A stretch of 64,000 nt of DNA, taken from positions 682,001-746,000 of the forward strand of contig NC_014216.1 of the NCBI RefSeq assembly GCF_000092205.1, given 5' to 3'. Positions within the stretch are counted from its first letter, which is position 1. Every line of letters begins with the position of its first letter. Both the position numbers and the translations under genes were made by a program. Below, piece after piece: positions 51,325-61,538 of the stretch. Origin of the DNA: Desulfurivibrio alkaliphilus AHT 2 (GTDB lineage: Bacteria > Desulfobacterota > Desulfobulbia > Desulfobulbales > Desulfurivibrionaceae). The notes below the pieces were generated by a model, which did not search any database, had not been told where the DNA came from, and worked only from the letters and a program-made list of their open reading frames with translations.

Positions 51325-52158
51325 ATGGCCGGCTTTGAATTATCCGCCATAATCTTTGCCTTCAGCCTGACCCTGCTGGCCGGGCTTTCCACCGCCATCG
51401 GTGGCGTGGTGAGTATGTTTGTCAGGCCCCACAACACCGTGGGGCTTTCTCTGGGGTTGGGTTTTTCCGCCGGGGTGATGATCTATGTTTCCCTGGTGGA
51501 GCTGCTGCCCGAGGCCATGGAATCATTTTCCCTGGTGCATGGTGATGAGTGGGGCTATGCGCTGGCCACGGGTGCTTTTTTTGCCGGTATTGCCGTCGCC
51601 GCTCTGGTGGATCTACTGATCCCCGGAGATGTAAATCCGCACGAGTACCGGGCGGCGTCGGAGTTCAGCGCCACGGCGGATATGCATGCCGATCGGGCCC
51701 GCTCCCTGAAGCGCACCGGGATGTTCACCGCCCTGGCCGTAGCCCTGCATAATTTCCCCGAAGGTTTTGCCACCTTCAGCGTGGCCCTGCTTGATCCCGC
51801 CCTGGGAATTCCCATCGCCATCGCCATTGCCATCCACAATATTCCCGAAGGGGTGGCGGTGGCTCTGCCGATCTACCATGGCAGCGGCAGCCGGGGGAAA
51901 GGCTTTGTAGGCTCTCTGCTGTCCGGTTTGGCTCAGCCCTTGGGGGCGGTGGTGGGGTTCCTGCTGCTGGCCCCCTTTTTGGGAGAGGGCAGCCTGGGGT
52001 TAATCTTTGCCATGGTGGCCGGGATCATGGTGTATATTTCCTTTGACGAACTCTTTCCCGCCGCCCGCCTGTACGGCAACTCCCACACCCCGATCATCGG
52101 CCTGCTCTCCGGCATGCTGGTGATGGCGCTCAGCCTGGTACTATTTGAATTTTTTTAA
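51325..52158 (+). CDS. zupT: ZIP-family metal transporter (ZupT-like)
   Basis: 277 residues with eight predicted helices. The metal-binding motifs HNFPEGFATF and HNIPEGVAVAL in helices 4 and 5 are intact, and the His/Asp loop between helices 3 and 4 is short. Such carriers import zinc or iron. It lies 12 bp after the FKBP gene. The palindromic element begins 2 bp past its stop codon. Confidence 0.9.
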   Translation: MAGFELSAIIFAFSLTLLAGLSTAIGGVVSMFVRPHNTVGLSLGLGFSAGVMIYVSLVELLPEAMESFSLVHGDEWGYALATGAFFAGIAVAALVDLLIPGDVNPHEYRAASEFSATADMHADRARSLKRTGMFTALAVALHNFPEGFATFSVALLDPALGIPIAIAIAIHNIPEGVAVALPIYHGSGSRGKGFVGSLLSGLAQPLGAVVGFLLLAPFLGEGSLGLIFAMVAGIMVYISFDELFPAARLYGNSHTPIIGLLSGMLVMALSLVLFEFF

Positions 52159-52160
52159 TC

Positions 52161-52268
52161 GTAATCGTCCAGCAGCACCGCATCTTCGGGCGATCAGCCA
52201 AGCTTGCGTACCTGGGGTACGCGGCGCTTGGCTGCTTGCCCGAATCTGCGGCACTGCTGAACGATTAC
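52161..52268 (+). repeat. 108-bp palindromic element, copy 6
   Basis: Arms GTAATCGTCCAGCAG and CTGCTGAACGATTAC with one mismatch. Inner arms CAGCCAAGC and GCTTGGCTG vary together relative to the CAGCCAGGC/GCCTGGCTG of copy 2. It is 2 bp after the zupT stop, in sense. No linker follows, only GGGGTCTGTTAAACC. Confidence 0.88.
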
Positions 52269-52301
52269 GGGGTCTGTTAAACCAACGGGTTGTTGGTTTT
52301 T

Positions 52302-53717
52302 TTAATTTTGAACGCTGTCCCAGCCGCCGCCCAGGGCCTTGATCAGGGCTATATTGGCCTGCAGTTGCTGGTTGCTGGTCTGCAGTGCTGCCCGTTCCTG
52401 GGTCAGGGCTGACCTTTCGCTTTCAATGATTTCCAGGTAGCTGACCAGGCCGGCCCGGTAGCGCTGGTGGGCCAGGCCCACCGTTTCCCGGGCGTGGCGC
52501 AGGGCCCGTTGCTGGGCCTGTTGCTGCTGGTGGAGCAGGGCCAGTGTGGCCAGGGCGTCTTCCACTTCCTGCATGGCCTGCAGCAAGGTTTGCTGGTAAT
52601 CGGCCAAAGCTTCCTCATGGGCGGCCCTGGCCTGCTCCAGCTGGGCCCGGTTGCGGCCGCCGTCGAAGATGGGCAGGCTGATTTGGGGGCCGAAATTCCA
52701 GAAACGATTGCCGCTGGCCAGCAGGCTGGATAGTTCGTTGCTGCCGAACCCTGCCGCCCCGGTTAAACGAATGGATGGAAAGAAGGCGGCCTTGGCCGCT
52801 CCGATCCGGGCGTTGGCGGCCATCAGCCGGCGTTCCGCCGCGGCCACATCGGGGCGGCGCTGCAGCAGCTCCGCCGGCAGTCCCGGTTTTACCTCCGGTA
52901 CTTGAAACTCCTCGGCCTCGTTGGCGGCATGGGCGAAGTTGGAGGCCGGCTCACCCAGCAGCAGGGCCAGGGCGTGCTCCACTTCGCTGCGCCGCTGTCG
53001 GAGCATGATCACCTCCGCTTCAGCGGCGGCCAATTCCGTTTCCGCCCGGCTCAAATCAAGCTTGTCGCTTAAACCGTGCTGGTAGCGGCTGCTGATCAGC
53101 CGTTGGTTTTGCCTCCGCAGTTGGGCGGTTTTTTCCAGTAAAGCCGTTTCCCGATCCAGGGTCAGCAGGGTAAAATAGGTTCTTGCCACCTCACTGTGCA
53201 GGGTTAAACGGAAACTTTCCATCTCGGCTGCGCTTGCGTCCACTTCGGCGGCAGCGGCTTCGTTGAGCCGGCGCAGTCTCCCGCGAATATCCAACTCATA
53301 GCCCAGGTCCAGGGGCAGGTTGATGGTGGTGGTGGTCTGGCCCTCCCCTAAAGGAGAGAGGTCATCGGCGGTGCGACCCCGTTGCGCGCTTGGCTGCAGA
53401 TCGAGCCGGGGAAACAGGTCGGCCCGGCTCAGCCCCGCCACCGCCCGGGCCTGGTCCAGGCGGGCCACCGCAGCTCGCAGCTGCTGGTTGTTGGCGGCCG
53501 CCCGCTCCTGCAGTTCGTTCAGCGCCGGATCCTGGTAAATCCGCCACCACTGGCCTTTGGGCAGCTCATCGGCGGGTTCGCCCTGTTGCCAGATTTCCTC
53601 ATATCCCTCGGCATAGCGGTATTCAACGGGGGCGGCAACCTCGGGGCGATGATACTCCGGCCCCAGCGAACAACCCGCCAGCAGAATGGCAAACAGCATC
53701 AGACTGTATCTGAACAT
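52302..53717 (-). CDS. Outer-membrane efflux factor (NodT/OprM family)
   Basis: 471-residue outer-membrane channel of a tripartite pump. It has a lipoprotein signal ending LLAGC, two copies of the OEP domain with long helical hairpins (about 60-250 and 270-465), and the RRPDVAAAERRL and FFPSIRLTG motifs. It is the last gene of the tetR-adaptor-pump-channel operon, 82 bp after the pump gene. Confidence 0.92.
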   Translation of the reverse strand: MFRYSLMLFAILLAGCSLGPEYHRPEVAAPVEYRYAEGYEEIWQQGEPADELPKGQWWRIYQDPALNELQERAAANNQQLRAAVARLDQARAVAGLSRADLFPRLDLQPSAQRGRTADDLSPLGEGQTTTTINLPLDLGYELDIRGRLRRLNEAAAAEVDASAAEMESFRLTLHSEVARTYFTLLTLDRETALLEKTAQLRRQNQRLISSRYQHGLSDKLDLSRAETELAAAEAEVIMLRQRRSEVEHALALLLGEPASNFAHAANEAEEFQVPEVKPGLPAELLQRRPDVAAAERRLMAANARIGAAKAAFFPSIRLTGAAGFGSNELSSLLASGNRFWNFGPQISLPIFDGGRNRAQLEQARAAHEEALADYQQTLLQAMQEVEDALATLALLHQQQQAQQRALRHARETVGLAHQRYRAGLVSYLEIIESERSALTQERAALQTSNQQLQANIALIKALGGGWDSVQN

Positions 53718-53791
53718 CGTATCCTCTCCAATCTTCTCAAAATTGCCTAAAAAAAACTTTTATCGCTTACCATCCGGTAATTGATCACAGA

Positions 53792-53825
53792 GTAAGCGGT
53801 CATGGGGTGCCCCGTGACCGCTTAC
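53792..53825. repeat. Short type 2 palindrome (arms only)
   Basis: GTAAGCGGTCATGGGG and CCCCGTGACCGCTTAC with a TG centre. The left arm matches the outer arm of the type 2 element at 18342, the right arm is its complement, and the central part is absent. It supplies the last codons (RSRGTP) and TGA stop of the pump gene. Confidence 0.75.
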
Positions 53826-56800
53826 CGGCCAGGCTTTCCAGCAGGCTGTAGAACAGTGGGACAAAGAGCAGGGCCAGGGTACTGGCGGCCAGCATCCCGC
53901 CCAGCACCACGGTGCCGATCTCCTGGCGGGAAGCGGCGCCGGCGCCACTGGCGAACACCAGCGGCAGGGTGCCGATGATAAAGGTCATGGCGGTCATGAC
54001 GATGGCCCGGAACCGTTGCCGGGCGGCGGCCATGGCTGCCTCCGGCGGGCTCATGCCCTGCCGGCGGTTCTGGGCCGCGAACTCGACAATCAGGATGGCG
54101 TTTTTGGCCGCCAGACCAATTAGTACCAGCAGACCGACCTGAAAGTAAATATCATTGGGCAGGCCCCGGACCAGGGCGGCCAGCGCCGCCCCGAAAACCG
54201 CCACCGGCACGGCGGAGGCCACCGCCAGCGGCAGGGTCCAGCGTTCGTACTGGGCGGCCAGGATCAAAAAGACCATCAGCAGGCCCAGGCCGAAGGCCAG
54301 GCCGCCGGCCCCGGCGGCGACATCCAGCTGGTAGGCTTCGCCGATCCAGCCCATCAGGGTTTCACTGCCGGCAGCCTCCCTTGCCATTTCGGCCACCACC
54401 GCTTCCAGGGCCTCTTTGGCCTGGCCCGAGGTGTAGCCCGGCGCCGGGTCGGCCATGAGCTTGGCGGCCGGATAGAGGTTGAAACGGTTGATGATATCCG
54501 CCCCGGTGACCAGCTCCAGTTGCAGCAGCGAGCTTAAAGGGATCATCTCGCCGTGGCTGGAACGGACGAACACATGGCGCAAATCTTCGGGTTGACTGCG
54601 AAATTCGCCTTCCGCCTGCATGTTGACCTGCCACAGACGGCCCAGATAACTGAAGTCGTTAACGTAATTGGCCCCAAAAGTGCTCTGCATGGCCTCGAAA
54701 ATGGTGTTGATCGGCACCCCCAGGTCGCGGGCCTTTTCCCGGTCCACTTCCGCCCGGTAACGGGGAATACCGGCATCCAGGGTGGTCCGCACCTGCCCCA
54801 GTTCCGGCCGCTGGTTGGCCTTGGCCACCACCTGCTGGGCCATGGCCTCCATGGCCGTGGCTGTGGTCTCGCCTCTCACCTGCAGATAACCTTCCACCCC
54901 GCCGGTCAGTGACATGCCCATGATGGGTGGCGGGATAAAGGCAAAGATATTGGCCTCCTGAATGCCGAAACCCATGCCCATCACCCGTTGGGCCACCGCT
55001 CCGGCATGCTGTTCCGGGGCCCGGCGTTCAGACCAGTCGGTAAGGTTGGCAAAGCCGATCAGGGCGCTGGTGCGCAGAGATGAGGCCAGTATATCGAAGC
55101 CGGCAAAGCCGGTGAATTCGGCGATTTCCGGCTGGGCCACCAGCATCTGGGTAAGAGTGTCGCGCACCTCGCTGGTGCGCGACAGCGAGGCCGAGGGCGG
55201 CAGATTGCCCACCACCAGGGCCACCCCTTGGTCCTCCTGGGGCACCAGGCCGGTGGGCATCCTCTCCAGCATGACCACGGTAACTCCCAACAGCCCGGCA
55301 AAGAGCAGCAGGCCCAGGGCCCAGCGGCGAATGAGAAAGCCGGCGCAGGCCACAAAAAAGCTGGTGGCATGGGCAAAAAGCCGGTTGAACAGCTTGAAAG
55401 GAGCCAGGACGGTGCTTTTCTGCCCATCCAGCAACTTGGCACACATGGCCGGGGTCAGGGTCAGGGCCACCACCCCCGAGACCACCACCGAAACCGCGAT
55501 GGTAATGGCAAACTGCCGGTAGAGTTCACCGCTGAGTCCACCCAGAAAAGATACCGGCACAAACACCGCCACCAGCACCAGGGTGGAGGCCACCACCGCG
55601 CCGGCCACCTGATCCATGGTGGCAAAGGCCGCCTCTTTGGCCTTCAGGCCCTGTTCCTTCATCAGCCGCTCAACGTTTTCCATCACGATGATGGCGTTGT
55701 CCACCACGATCCCGATGGAAAGCACCAGGCCGAACAGGGTGAGCAGATTAATGGAAAACCCGAACAACTGCATGCCGGCAAAGGTGCCGATCAAAGAAAC
55801 AGGAATGGCCGCCACCGGAATCATGGTGGCCCGGAAGCGTTGGAGAAACAAAAAGGTGACCAGGATAACCAGGACGGCGGCGACAAAAATGGTTTTCACC
55901 ACCTCCTGGATGGAGATCTCCACAAATTCGGTGGTGTCGAAGGGTACGGTGTAGGCAATACCTTCGGGGAACCGCTGGCTGATTTCAGCCAGGGTGTTGT
56001 GAACCCGCTCGGCGGTGGCCAGGGCATTGGCGCCGGGTTGCAGATAAACGCCGATGGGTACCGTGGGCCGGCCGTTGTAGGTGGCGGAGAAATCATAACG
56101 CTGGGAACCCAGTTCCACCCGGGCGACATCCCCCAGGCGCAGGATGGCGCCGTCCGGGCCGCTGCGCACAATGATATCGGCAAACTCCTCAGGGGCGCTG
56201 AGTTGCCCTCGGGTGGCAACGGTATAGGTAAAGGCCTGATCTTGGGGGGCAGGCTCCGCCCCGATCTGGCCGGCGGCAAACTGGGTGTTCTGTTCCCGCA
56301 GGGCGGCGGCGATATCGCTGGGGGTCAGTTGATACTGGGCCAGGCGGTCGGGTTGCAGCCAGATGCGCATGGAGTAGTCCTGGCTGACAAACAGTGAAGC
56401 ATCGCCCACCCCCGGCAGGCGGGCCAGTTCATCGATCACGTTGAGCAGGGCGTAGTTGCTTAAGCCCAGGGTGTCGTGGCTGCCGTCGGGTGAAGTCAGC
56501 ACCCCCACCATCAGCAGGTTGGTCGAGCGCGATTCCACCCGCACCCCCAGGTCGCGCACCCGTTGCGGCAGGCGAGGCAGCGCCGCCTGCACCCGGTTGT
56601 TGACGTTGATCGCCGCCTGGTCCGGATCGGTGCCCATGGCAAAGGAAACGGTGATCATCAGGGTCCCGGCATCGGTGCTGGTGGACTCCTGGTAGATCAT
56701 GTTTTCCACCCCGTTGATCTCCTGTTCCAGCGGGGCGGCCACCGAAGCGGCCAGGGTTTCGGCATCGGCACCGGGGTAAGCGGCCTGGACCACCACCTGG

Positions 56801-56922
56801 GGCGGCACCACATCCGGGTATTGCTCCACCGGCAGGGTGTAAGCGGCGACCCCGCCGGCCAGGATGATAATGATGGAAATGACCGAGGCGAAAATCGGCC
56901 GCTCAATAAAAAAACGAAACAT
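53800..56922 (-). CDS. RND multidrug efflux pump, HAE1/AcrB family
   Basis: 1040-residue inner-membrane proton-drug antiporter. Family features are the [21 protein letters not shown] start, [16 protein letters not shown]4 [14 protein letters not shown] (first relay Asp present, second is Asn) and [12 protein letters not shown]-like loops. Twelve helices and two large loops are clear. The last six residues and the stop codon come from a repeat palindrome. Only 2 bases separate it from the adaptor gene. The substrate is probably hydrophobic drugs or bile-like compounds, by family. Confidence 0.94.
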   Translation of the reverse strand: MFRFFIERPIFASVISIIIILAGGVAAYTLPVEQYPDVVPPQVVVQAAYPGADAETLAASVAAPLEQEINGVENMIYQESTSTDAGTLMITVSFAMGTDPDQAAINVNNRVQAALPRLPQRVRDLGVRVESRSTNLLMVGVLTSPDGSHDTLGLSNYALLNVIDELARLPGVGDASLFVSQDYSMRIWLQPDRLAQYQLTPSDIAAALREQNTQFAAGQIGAEPAPQDQAFTYTVATRGQLSAPEEFADIIVRSGPDGAILRLGDVARVELGSQRYDFSATYNGRPTVPIGVYLQPGANALATAERVHNTLAEISQRFPEGIAYTVPFDTTEFVEISIQEVVKTIFVAAVLVILVTFLFLQRFRATMIPVAAIPVSLIGTFAGMQLFGFSINLLTLFGLVLSIGIVVDNAIIVMENVERLMKEQGLKAKEAAFATMDQVAGAVVASTLVLVAVFVPVSFLGGLSGELYRQFAITIAVSVVVSGVVALTLTPAMCAKLLDGQKSTVLAPFKLFNRLFAHATSFFVACAGFLIRRWALGLLLFAGLLGVTVVMLERMPTGLVPQEDQGVALVVGNLPPSASLSRTSEVRDTLTQMLVAQPEIAEFTGFAGFDILASSLRTSALIGFANLTDWSERRAPEQHAGAVAQRVMGMGFGIQEANIFAFIPPPIMGMSLTGGVEGYLQVRGETTATAMEAMAQQVVAKANQRPELGQVRTTLDAGIPRYRAEVDREKARDLGVPINTIFEAMQSTFGANYVNDFSYLGRLWQVNMQAEGEFRSQPEDLRHVFVRSSHGEMIPLSSLLQLELVTGADIINRFNLYPAAKLMADPAPGYTSGQAKEALEAVVAEMAREAAGSETLMGWIGEAYQLDVAAGAGGLAFGLGLLMVFLILAAQYERWTLPLAVASAVPVAVFGAALAALVRGLPNDIYFQVGLLVLIGLAAKNAILIVEFAAQNRRQGMSPPEAAMAAARQRFRAIVMTAMTFIIGTLPLVFASGAGAASRQEIGTVVLGGMLAASTLALLFVPLFYSLLESLAGKRSRGTP

Positions 56923-56924
56923 GC

Positions 56925-58133
56925 CTATTCTCCCGCCTGCTCCGCAGGCTGCGGGTCTACCGGCATGCCGTCACGCAGAACCGCCAGGCCGTTGACCACC
57001 AGTTGGTCGCCTTCATTTAAACCACTTAAAATCACCTGCTTTGCCCCGATCAGCGGTCCCGTTTCAACCTCGCGGGCCCGGGCGGTCTTATCGTCTCCCA
57101 CCACGTAAACCAGGCTGCCGTTGCGCCCCCTGGTGATGGCGTCGGCGGGAATCAGGAAAACCTCTTCCAGCACCTCAAGGGTCAGGCGGATGCGGACAAA
57201 CCGGCCGGGAACCAGTTGCCGGTCGGGATTGGCAAACACCGCCCGGGCGGTGACCGTGCCGGTGCCGGGGTCAATGGTGCCGGCGGTGAAGTCAAGCTGC
57301 CCGGAATACTGATAGCTGCTGCCGTCCGGCAGCAGCAGGGTGATTGCCGGGGAAGTGCCGGGGCTGTCTGCCGGCTGGCGCTGTTGCCGCTGGCCGGCTT
57401 GCAGGGCCGCCGCGTCATCTTCCGGCAGGGCGAAGCGGATATGGACCGGGTCCAGGCTGGTGATGGTGGTCAGCAGGGTGCCGGGCTCCAGCAGGCTGCC
57501 TTCGGCAAAGGCCTCCAGCTCGGTGATCCCGGCGATGGGAGCGGTTACTTTGGTGTAACGCAGATTGCGGGCAGCATCAGCCAGGACGGCCTGGGCCAGG
57601 GCCAGGCGGGCCCGGGCCAGTTCCTGGTTGGTCAAAGCCTGATCCCGTTCCCGTTCGCTGATCGCCTGTTTTTGCCAAAGGGTGTCGGCCCGGCGCCATT
57701 CACGCTCGGCCTGGGCCAGGTTGGCCTCGGCGTTGCTTAGTTCGGCCTTGGCTTGCTGCCAGGCTATTTCATAGGGTTCACGATCGAGATGAAAAAGCGG
57801 GTCATCCTTGGCCACCATCGCCCCTTCCCGGTAAAGCCTTTGCTCAAGAATCCCGCCAACCCGGGCGCGCACCTCCACCCGGCGGGAGCCGTGCACCCGG
57901 GCTGGGTATTCACCTTCCAGGGTGACCTGCTGGGGGCTGACGCTTTGCAAAGTGACCGGCGGCGGGGGCATCTCCTGGCCGGGAGGACCTTGCTGCTCAT
58001 TGGCCTCGCAAGCGGCCAGCAGCAATACAAGCAAAATCAGCAACCACAGCGGTAAGGAAAAGGCGTTGCGCTTGCCGGTCGCGGCCTTGCTTGCCGGTGC
58101 GGTGGTCGAGTTGGTGACTGGTGAGGTACCCAT
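56925..58133 (-). CDS. RND periplasmic adaptor lipoprotein (AcrA family)
   Basis: 402 residues from the ATG at 58131-58133, which has GGAG 8 bases upstream. The signal ends in a LAAC lipobox. Lipoyl halves ([32 protein letters not shown] and the second half), a coiled-coil hairpin and beta-barrel domains follow. A longer reading frame (to 58160) overlaps the tetR stop. Operon partner of the AcrB-like pump. Confidence 0.93.
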   Translation of the reverse strand: MGTSPVTNSTTAPASKAATGKRNAFSLPLWLLILLVLLLAACEANEQQGPPGQEMPPPPVTLQSVSPQQVTLEGEYPARVHGSRRVEVRARVGGILEQRLYREGAMVAKDDPLFHLDREPYEIAWQQAKAELSNAEANLAQAEREWRRADTLWQKQAISERERDQALTNQELARARLALAQAVLADAARNLRYTKVTAPIAGITELEAFAEGSLLEPGTLLTTITSLDPVHIRFALPEDDAAALQAGQRQQRQPADSPGTSPAITLLLPDGSSYQYSGQLDFTAGTIDPGTGTVTARAVFANPDRQLVPGRFVRIRLTLEVLEEVFLIPADAITRGRNGSLVYVVGDDKTARAREVETGPLIGAKQVILSGLNEGDQLVVNGLAVLRDGMPVDPQPAEQAGE

Positions 58134-58156
58134 AATGTTTACTCCATCAAAATAAA

Positions 58157-58735
58157 TCAATGCCGCCGCAGGGCGTCCCAGGCGGCCAGGGCGGTTTGGT
58201 TGATGATTTGGTCACTGACGGGCAGGCGACGAATACTGTTTTCTTTGGCCAGCGCCACCAGCGGCCCCCAGGCCATGGCTTCCAGCACTTTCATGGGGAC
58301 ATCCTTGCAACAGCCTTGATCTTTGGCTTCCCGTAAAATCGTGTAAATAACTCCCTCGTCGTTGGGCAGGCGGGAGCTGGCCGCAGTAGCGTAAGGTGAA
58401 TAGTAATAGAGCTCCATGAAGCGAAACTCCGCCGGGCGGCTGATGAACATACGCAACAACTCGGCAAAAAGCTGTTGAAAGCGGTTTGGTAACGGGGCGG
58501 CGGGATCATAGTTAACCAGTAACTGCTGGTGGTAGCGCTGTTGCAAATCCTGAAAAAGTTCTTCGATTAAAGTATTTTTATCTTTGAAATAGCGATAAAT
58601 AGTGCCCACACCCACCTCTGCCTCCTGGGCAATGGCCGAGGTGGGGGAGCCATGAAAACCGCGCTGGGCAAAAAGCACCAGGGCCGCCTGCATGATTCGC
58701 TGCCGCTTATCGCTGATTGATTCCTTTGGGGCCAT
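58157..58735 (-). CDS. TetR/AcrR-family repressor
   Basis: 192 residues. The N-terminal helix-turn-helix (about 12-58, KRQRIMQAALVLFAQRGFHGSPTSAIAQEAEVGVGTIYRYF) is typical, and the C-terminal ligand domain is helical. It is first in the tetR-adaptor-pump-channel operon. The 24-bp perfect palindrome at 58830-58853 upstream is a good operator. Likely autoregulated and induced by pump substrates. Confidence 0.93.
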   Translation of the reverse strand: MAPKESISDKRQRIMQAALVLFAQRGFHGSPTSAIAQEAEVGVGTIYRYFKDKNTLIEELFQDLQQRYHQQLLVNYDPAAPLPNRFQQLFAELLRMFISRPAEFRFMELYYYSPYATAASSRLPNDEGVIYTILREAKDQGCCKDVPMKVLEAMAWGPLVALAKENSIRRLPVSDQIINQTALAAWDALRRH

Positions 58736-58829
58736 GTTATGGGATTCCGGTTTAAAAAAGTTCAGCGGGCCGGTTGGGTTGACCGCAGTTGGCGGCGCCG
58801 CAAATGTTTACGGGGGTAGAGAGGCAAAC

Positions 58830-58853
58830 AGCGGAGTGAGCGTTCACTCCGCT
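58830..58853. promoter_or_regulatory. TetR-type operator palindrome
   Basis: AGCGGAGTGA-N4-TCACTCCGCT, perfect. It lies about 95 bp upstream of the tetR gene, in the gap after the nitroreductase gene. Confidence 0.8.
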
Positions 58854-58931
58854 GCCCCAAAGTAAACCGGCGGCCCATGGTGAGTCAAGAAAAACAGCTT
58901 TCCTTGCCTGCACTAACGGGCGTTTGAGGGG

Positions 58932-59453
58932 TTACCGCACCTCGACAATGGCCTCGGAAACGGCAACCCGGGGTGGCGGGGTGGGGGTTTTGGCGGGAAA
59001 ACCCATGGGTACCAGAGCCACCGGGATCAGGTTGGCGGGCAGTTCCAGCAAGCGGCTGACTTCATCTTCGTGGAAGGCTCCCACCCAGCAACTGCCCAGG
59101 CCCTCGGCATGGGCCAGCAGCATCATCCCCATGATACTGGCGGCCACGTCCTGGATGGCGTAAAGATTGATGCCGCGGGCGCCGTAACGGGTTTCAATGG
59201 CCCGGTCGGCACAGGCCACGATAACCAGCGGGGCGGTGGCGACAAATTGCTGTTTTAAGGCCGCCGTGGCCAACTTGGCCTTAAGTTCGTCGTTATAGAC
59301 AAAAAAGAATCTGCGGGCCTGCAAGTTGCCGGCGCTGGGGGCCCAGATCAGGGCTTCCTGCAGTTTGGCCACCTTTTCGGCAGGCAATGGCTCGGGGCGG
59401 AATTTGCGGATGCTGCGCCGGTTTTTAATGGTCTCGAGAATGCTCATGCTCAC
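58932..59453 (-). CDS. Nitroreductase family protein
   Basis: 173-residue FMN-dependent oxidoreductase: SILETIKNRRSIRKFRPEP at the start, APSAGNLQARRFFFV (flavin site) and LGSCWVGAF. Short single-domain form. The first 4 bases overlap the small Cys gene upstream. The reduced substrate is unknown. Confidence 0.88.
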   Translation of the reverse strand: MSMSILETIKNRRSIRKFRPEPLPAEKVAKLQEALIWAPSAGNLQARRFFFVYNDELKAKLATAALKQQFVATAPLVIVACADRAIETRYGARGINLYAIQDVAASIMGMMLLAHAEGLGSCWVGAFHEDEVSRLLELPANLIPVALVPMGFPAKTPTPPPRVAVSEAIVEVR

Positions 59454-59650
59454 GACCTCCGTGCTTTTTTGCTTTTCCCTGCTCTTTGCCGTTGTTTTTT
59501 CTCCTCCAGCGCCGCCACTCTTTTTTCCAACTCTTCGCTCAGCTTGACCTTGCCTTCTAAAGCGCAGCCCCGGCGGCCGGGGATGCAGTCATCGTGCAGT
59601 TTGCGGCACTGGTCGAGGTTGAGGTCGTAGTTGCGGCAATGAAAGGTCAT
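59450..59650 (-). CDS. Small four-cysteine protein
   Basis: 66 residues. The N-terminal half has cysteines at 5, 15, 22 and 29 (spacing C-x9-C-x6-C-x6-C), a possible metal or Fe-S site. The C-terminal half is a charged coiled coil (LEKRVAALEEKKQRQRAG) ending in a basic tail. It overlaps both neighbours by 1-4 bases (mscS above, nitroreductase below), which strongly suggests real translation. I do not recognise the family. Confidence 0.7.
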   Translation of the reverse strand: MTFHCRNYDLNLDQCRKLHDDCIPGRRGCALEGKVKLSEELEKRVAALEEKKQRQRAGKSKKARRS

Positions 59651-61029
59651 CAGGCGCTCTCCTGGTTTTTCCCGTTGCCGGGGCCGGTGGTGGCGGTGGC
59701 GGTGAAAACCGGCTCGCTGAGCGACTGTTTCAACCGTTGGTTACCGCCGCCGGCCGGCAGGCTTTTCAAGTGCAGATCGCGCTGGGGGTAGGGGATGGTG
59801 ATCCCGGCTTCCTTGAAGGCCCGCCAGATCGCCAGGTTGACATCGGAGCGGACATTGCCGCTGCCGGCCTCCGGGTCGCCGATCCAGACCCTTAACTCCA
59901 GGCTGATGCCACTGTCGGCAAACTCCAGCAGACGAACCGCCGGGGCCGGATCTTTCAGTACCCGCGACGAGGTGGCGGCGGCTTTAAGCATCAGTTCCAT
60001 GGCCTCTTCGGGGTCGTCGTCGTAGCTGATCTGGACCGGAATTTTGATCCGCACATTGCGATCGCCATAACTCCAGTTGATCACCTGATTGGTGATCAGG
60101 GTTTCGTTGGGGATCAGGGTATCGACCCCGTCGCGGTTGCGGACCACGATGTAGCGGGCCCGCAGTTCCTCCACCCAGCCGTATTTATTGTCGACGGTAA
60201 TCACGTCGCCGGGCTTGATGGAACGATCCATGATCAGGATAAAACCGCTGATGAAGTTGGAGGCGATCCGCTGCAGGCCAAAACCCAAACCAACCCCCAG
60301 GGCGCCGCCGAAGACGGCGAAAGCGGTAAGGTCGATCCCCACCAGGTTCAGGGCCAGCAGCAGGGCGACGGTGATCAGGACAAACTTGACGACCTTGGCC
60401 AGCCCCACCTGGATGGTGGCGCTGACATAGCGGAAGGAGTGAAGTTGCCGCTCGATCAGGCCCGACAGCCAGACCGCCACCACAATGGCCAGGGCGATAA
60501 GTACCGTCAGTTCCAGGGCGGAAAGCAGGGAAATCCGGGTCTGGCCGATTTTCAGCGCCAGGGCGTCCAGGCCGCCGCGCACCGCCGGCAGCCAGCCCAC
60601 CAGGTGCAACCCCACCACCAGCCAGATGCCGGTGGCGACCATATTTTCTCCGGCCTTCAGGGCCGGCCCCGGGGCAAAACTCTTGCGCAGCATGTAGATC
60701 AGGATCCGGATCAGGGCCAGGGAAAGTAGCAAAGGCACGGCCAAGTTCAACAGGCCGTGGGGGTAGGCCAGAGATTCCAGGATCTCCCGGCCGATGAGCA
60801 TGAAAAAAAGCAGGCTCAAGGGCCAGACGATCCGCATGGCACTGCGCAGCGCCAGGTGGCGGAAACCCTCGCCGTCATCCACGGTGTGCAACTCCAGCCA
60901 GCGTTTCAGGCCGTGCTGAACCGCCCAGGAGGCGGCAAGGGCTGGAATGATCACCGCCAGTTGCCACCAGTTGTCGGCCTGCATCCCCCAGCCGGCGATG
61001 TTTGCCGCTAAATTGTAAATGGCATCCAT
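59650..61029 (-). CDS. MscS-family mechanosensitive channel
   Basis: 459 residues with about six N-terminal helices before the MscS core: the pore helix [34 protein letters not shown] with its Gly/Ala pattern, then PGDVITVDNKYGWVEELRARYIVVRNRDGVDTLIPN and a C-terminal alpha/beta domain. It opens on membrane tension to release solutes. Longer than E. coli MscS (286), closer to the YnaI type. ATGA overlap with the small Cys gene. Confidence 0.92.
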   Translation of the reverse strand: MDAIYNLAANIAGWGMQADNWWQLAVIIPALAASWAVQHGLKRWLELHTVDDGEGFRHLALRSAMRIVWPLSLLFFMLIGREILESLAYPHGLLNLAVPLLLSLALIRILIYMLRKSFAPGPALKAGENMVATGIWLVVGLHLVGWLPAVRGGLDALALKIGQTRISLLSALELTVLIALAIVVAVWLSGLIERQLHSFRYVSATIQVGLAKVVKFVLITVALLLALNLVGIDLTAFAVFGGALGVGLGFGLQRIASNFISGFILIMDRSIKPGDVITVDNKYGWVEELRARYIVVRNRDGVDTLIPNETLITNQVINWSYGDRNVRIKIPVQISYDDDPEEAMELMLKAAATSSRVLKDPAPAVRLLEFADSGISLELRVWIGDPEAGSGNVRSDVNLAIWRAFKEAGITIPYPQRDLHLKSLPAGGGNQRLKQSLSEPVFTATATTGPGNGKNQESA

Positions 61030-61085
61030 AAAACTTGTTCCCGGGAAACTTGTTCCTGAAAAAAGGTTGGGCTGATCATTATAAA

Positions 61086-61394
61086 TCAGCGGCGGGGAGA
61101 GAAATCAAAAAGAATTTCGTTTTCCTTGAGCAGGCCATACTCACGCCGGGCCACCTCTTCGATATATTCGGGGTCATGCTGCAGGCGGTCGATTTCTTCC
61201 CGTAATTGGCGTTGTTGGACCTCCAGGCTGTGGTTTTTCTGCTGCAATTCATTCAATTGCCGGGAAACTTTACCGTACTGCCACAAGCCGTAGGGGCTGG
61301 CCAGCAACCACAAGGCCAGGGCCGCCAGCAACAGCAGGGCCAGAATCCTGGTGGGATTTTTTTCTTTTTGCTTGTATTGATAAGCTCTAACCAT
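61086..61394 (-). CDS. ftsB: FtsB/DivIC-like septum formation protein
   Basis: 102 residues. One membrane helix (about 17-35) precedes a coiled coil (about 40-75, VSRQLNELQQKNHSLEVQQRQLREEI) and the VARREYGLLKENEILFDF end typical of FtsB/DivIC. It links FtsL and FtsQ in the divisome. There is no strong ribosome site, so the start is approximate. Confidence 0.85.
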   Translation of the reverse strand: MVRAYQYKQKEKNPTRILALLLLAALALWLLASPYGLWQYGKVSRQLNELQQKNHSLEVQQRQLREEIDRLQHDPEYIEEVARREYGLLKENEILFDFSPRR

Positions 61395-61538
61395 GATTAT
61401 ATATACCTTTGGCGGTTGCCTGAGGCAATGGTAAAACCGGCCCCCGGTGATCAGCTACGAGCCCATGGTGGGTCCCTCCAGGGGCGTGCTGGCAAGGCTG
61501 GATTTTTTTGAACCCCAGCGCAGGAACGGAGTGGTGGC

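Noticed and set aside
2275-52268. Palindromic elements as an insertion sequence or CRISPR array
   Set aside because: No transposase, target duplication or spacer pattern is visible; copies are far apart and interspersed with different genes.
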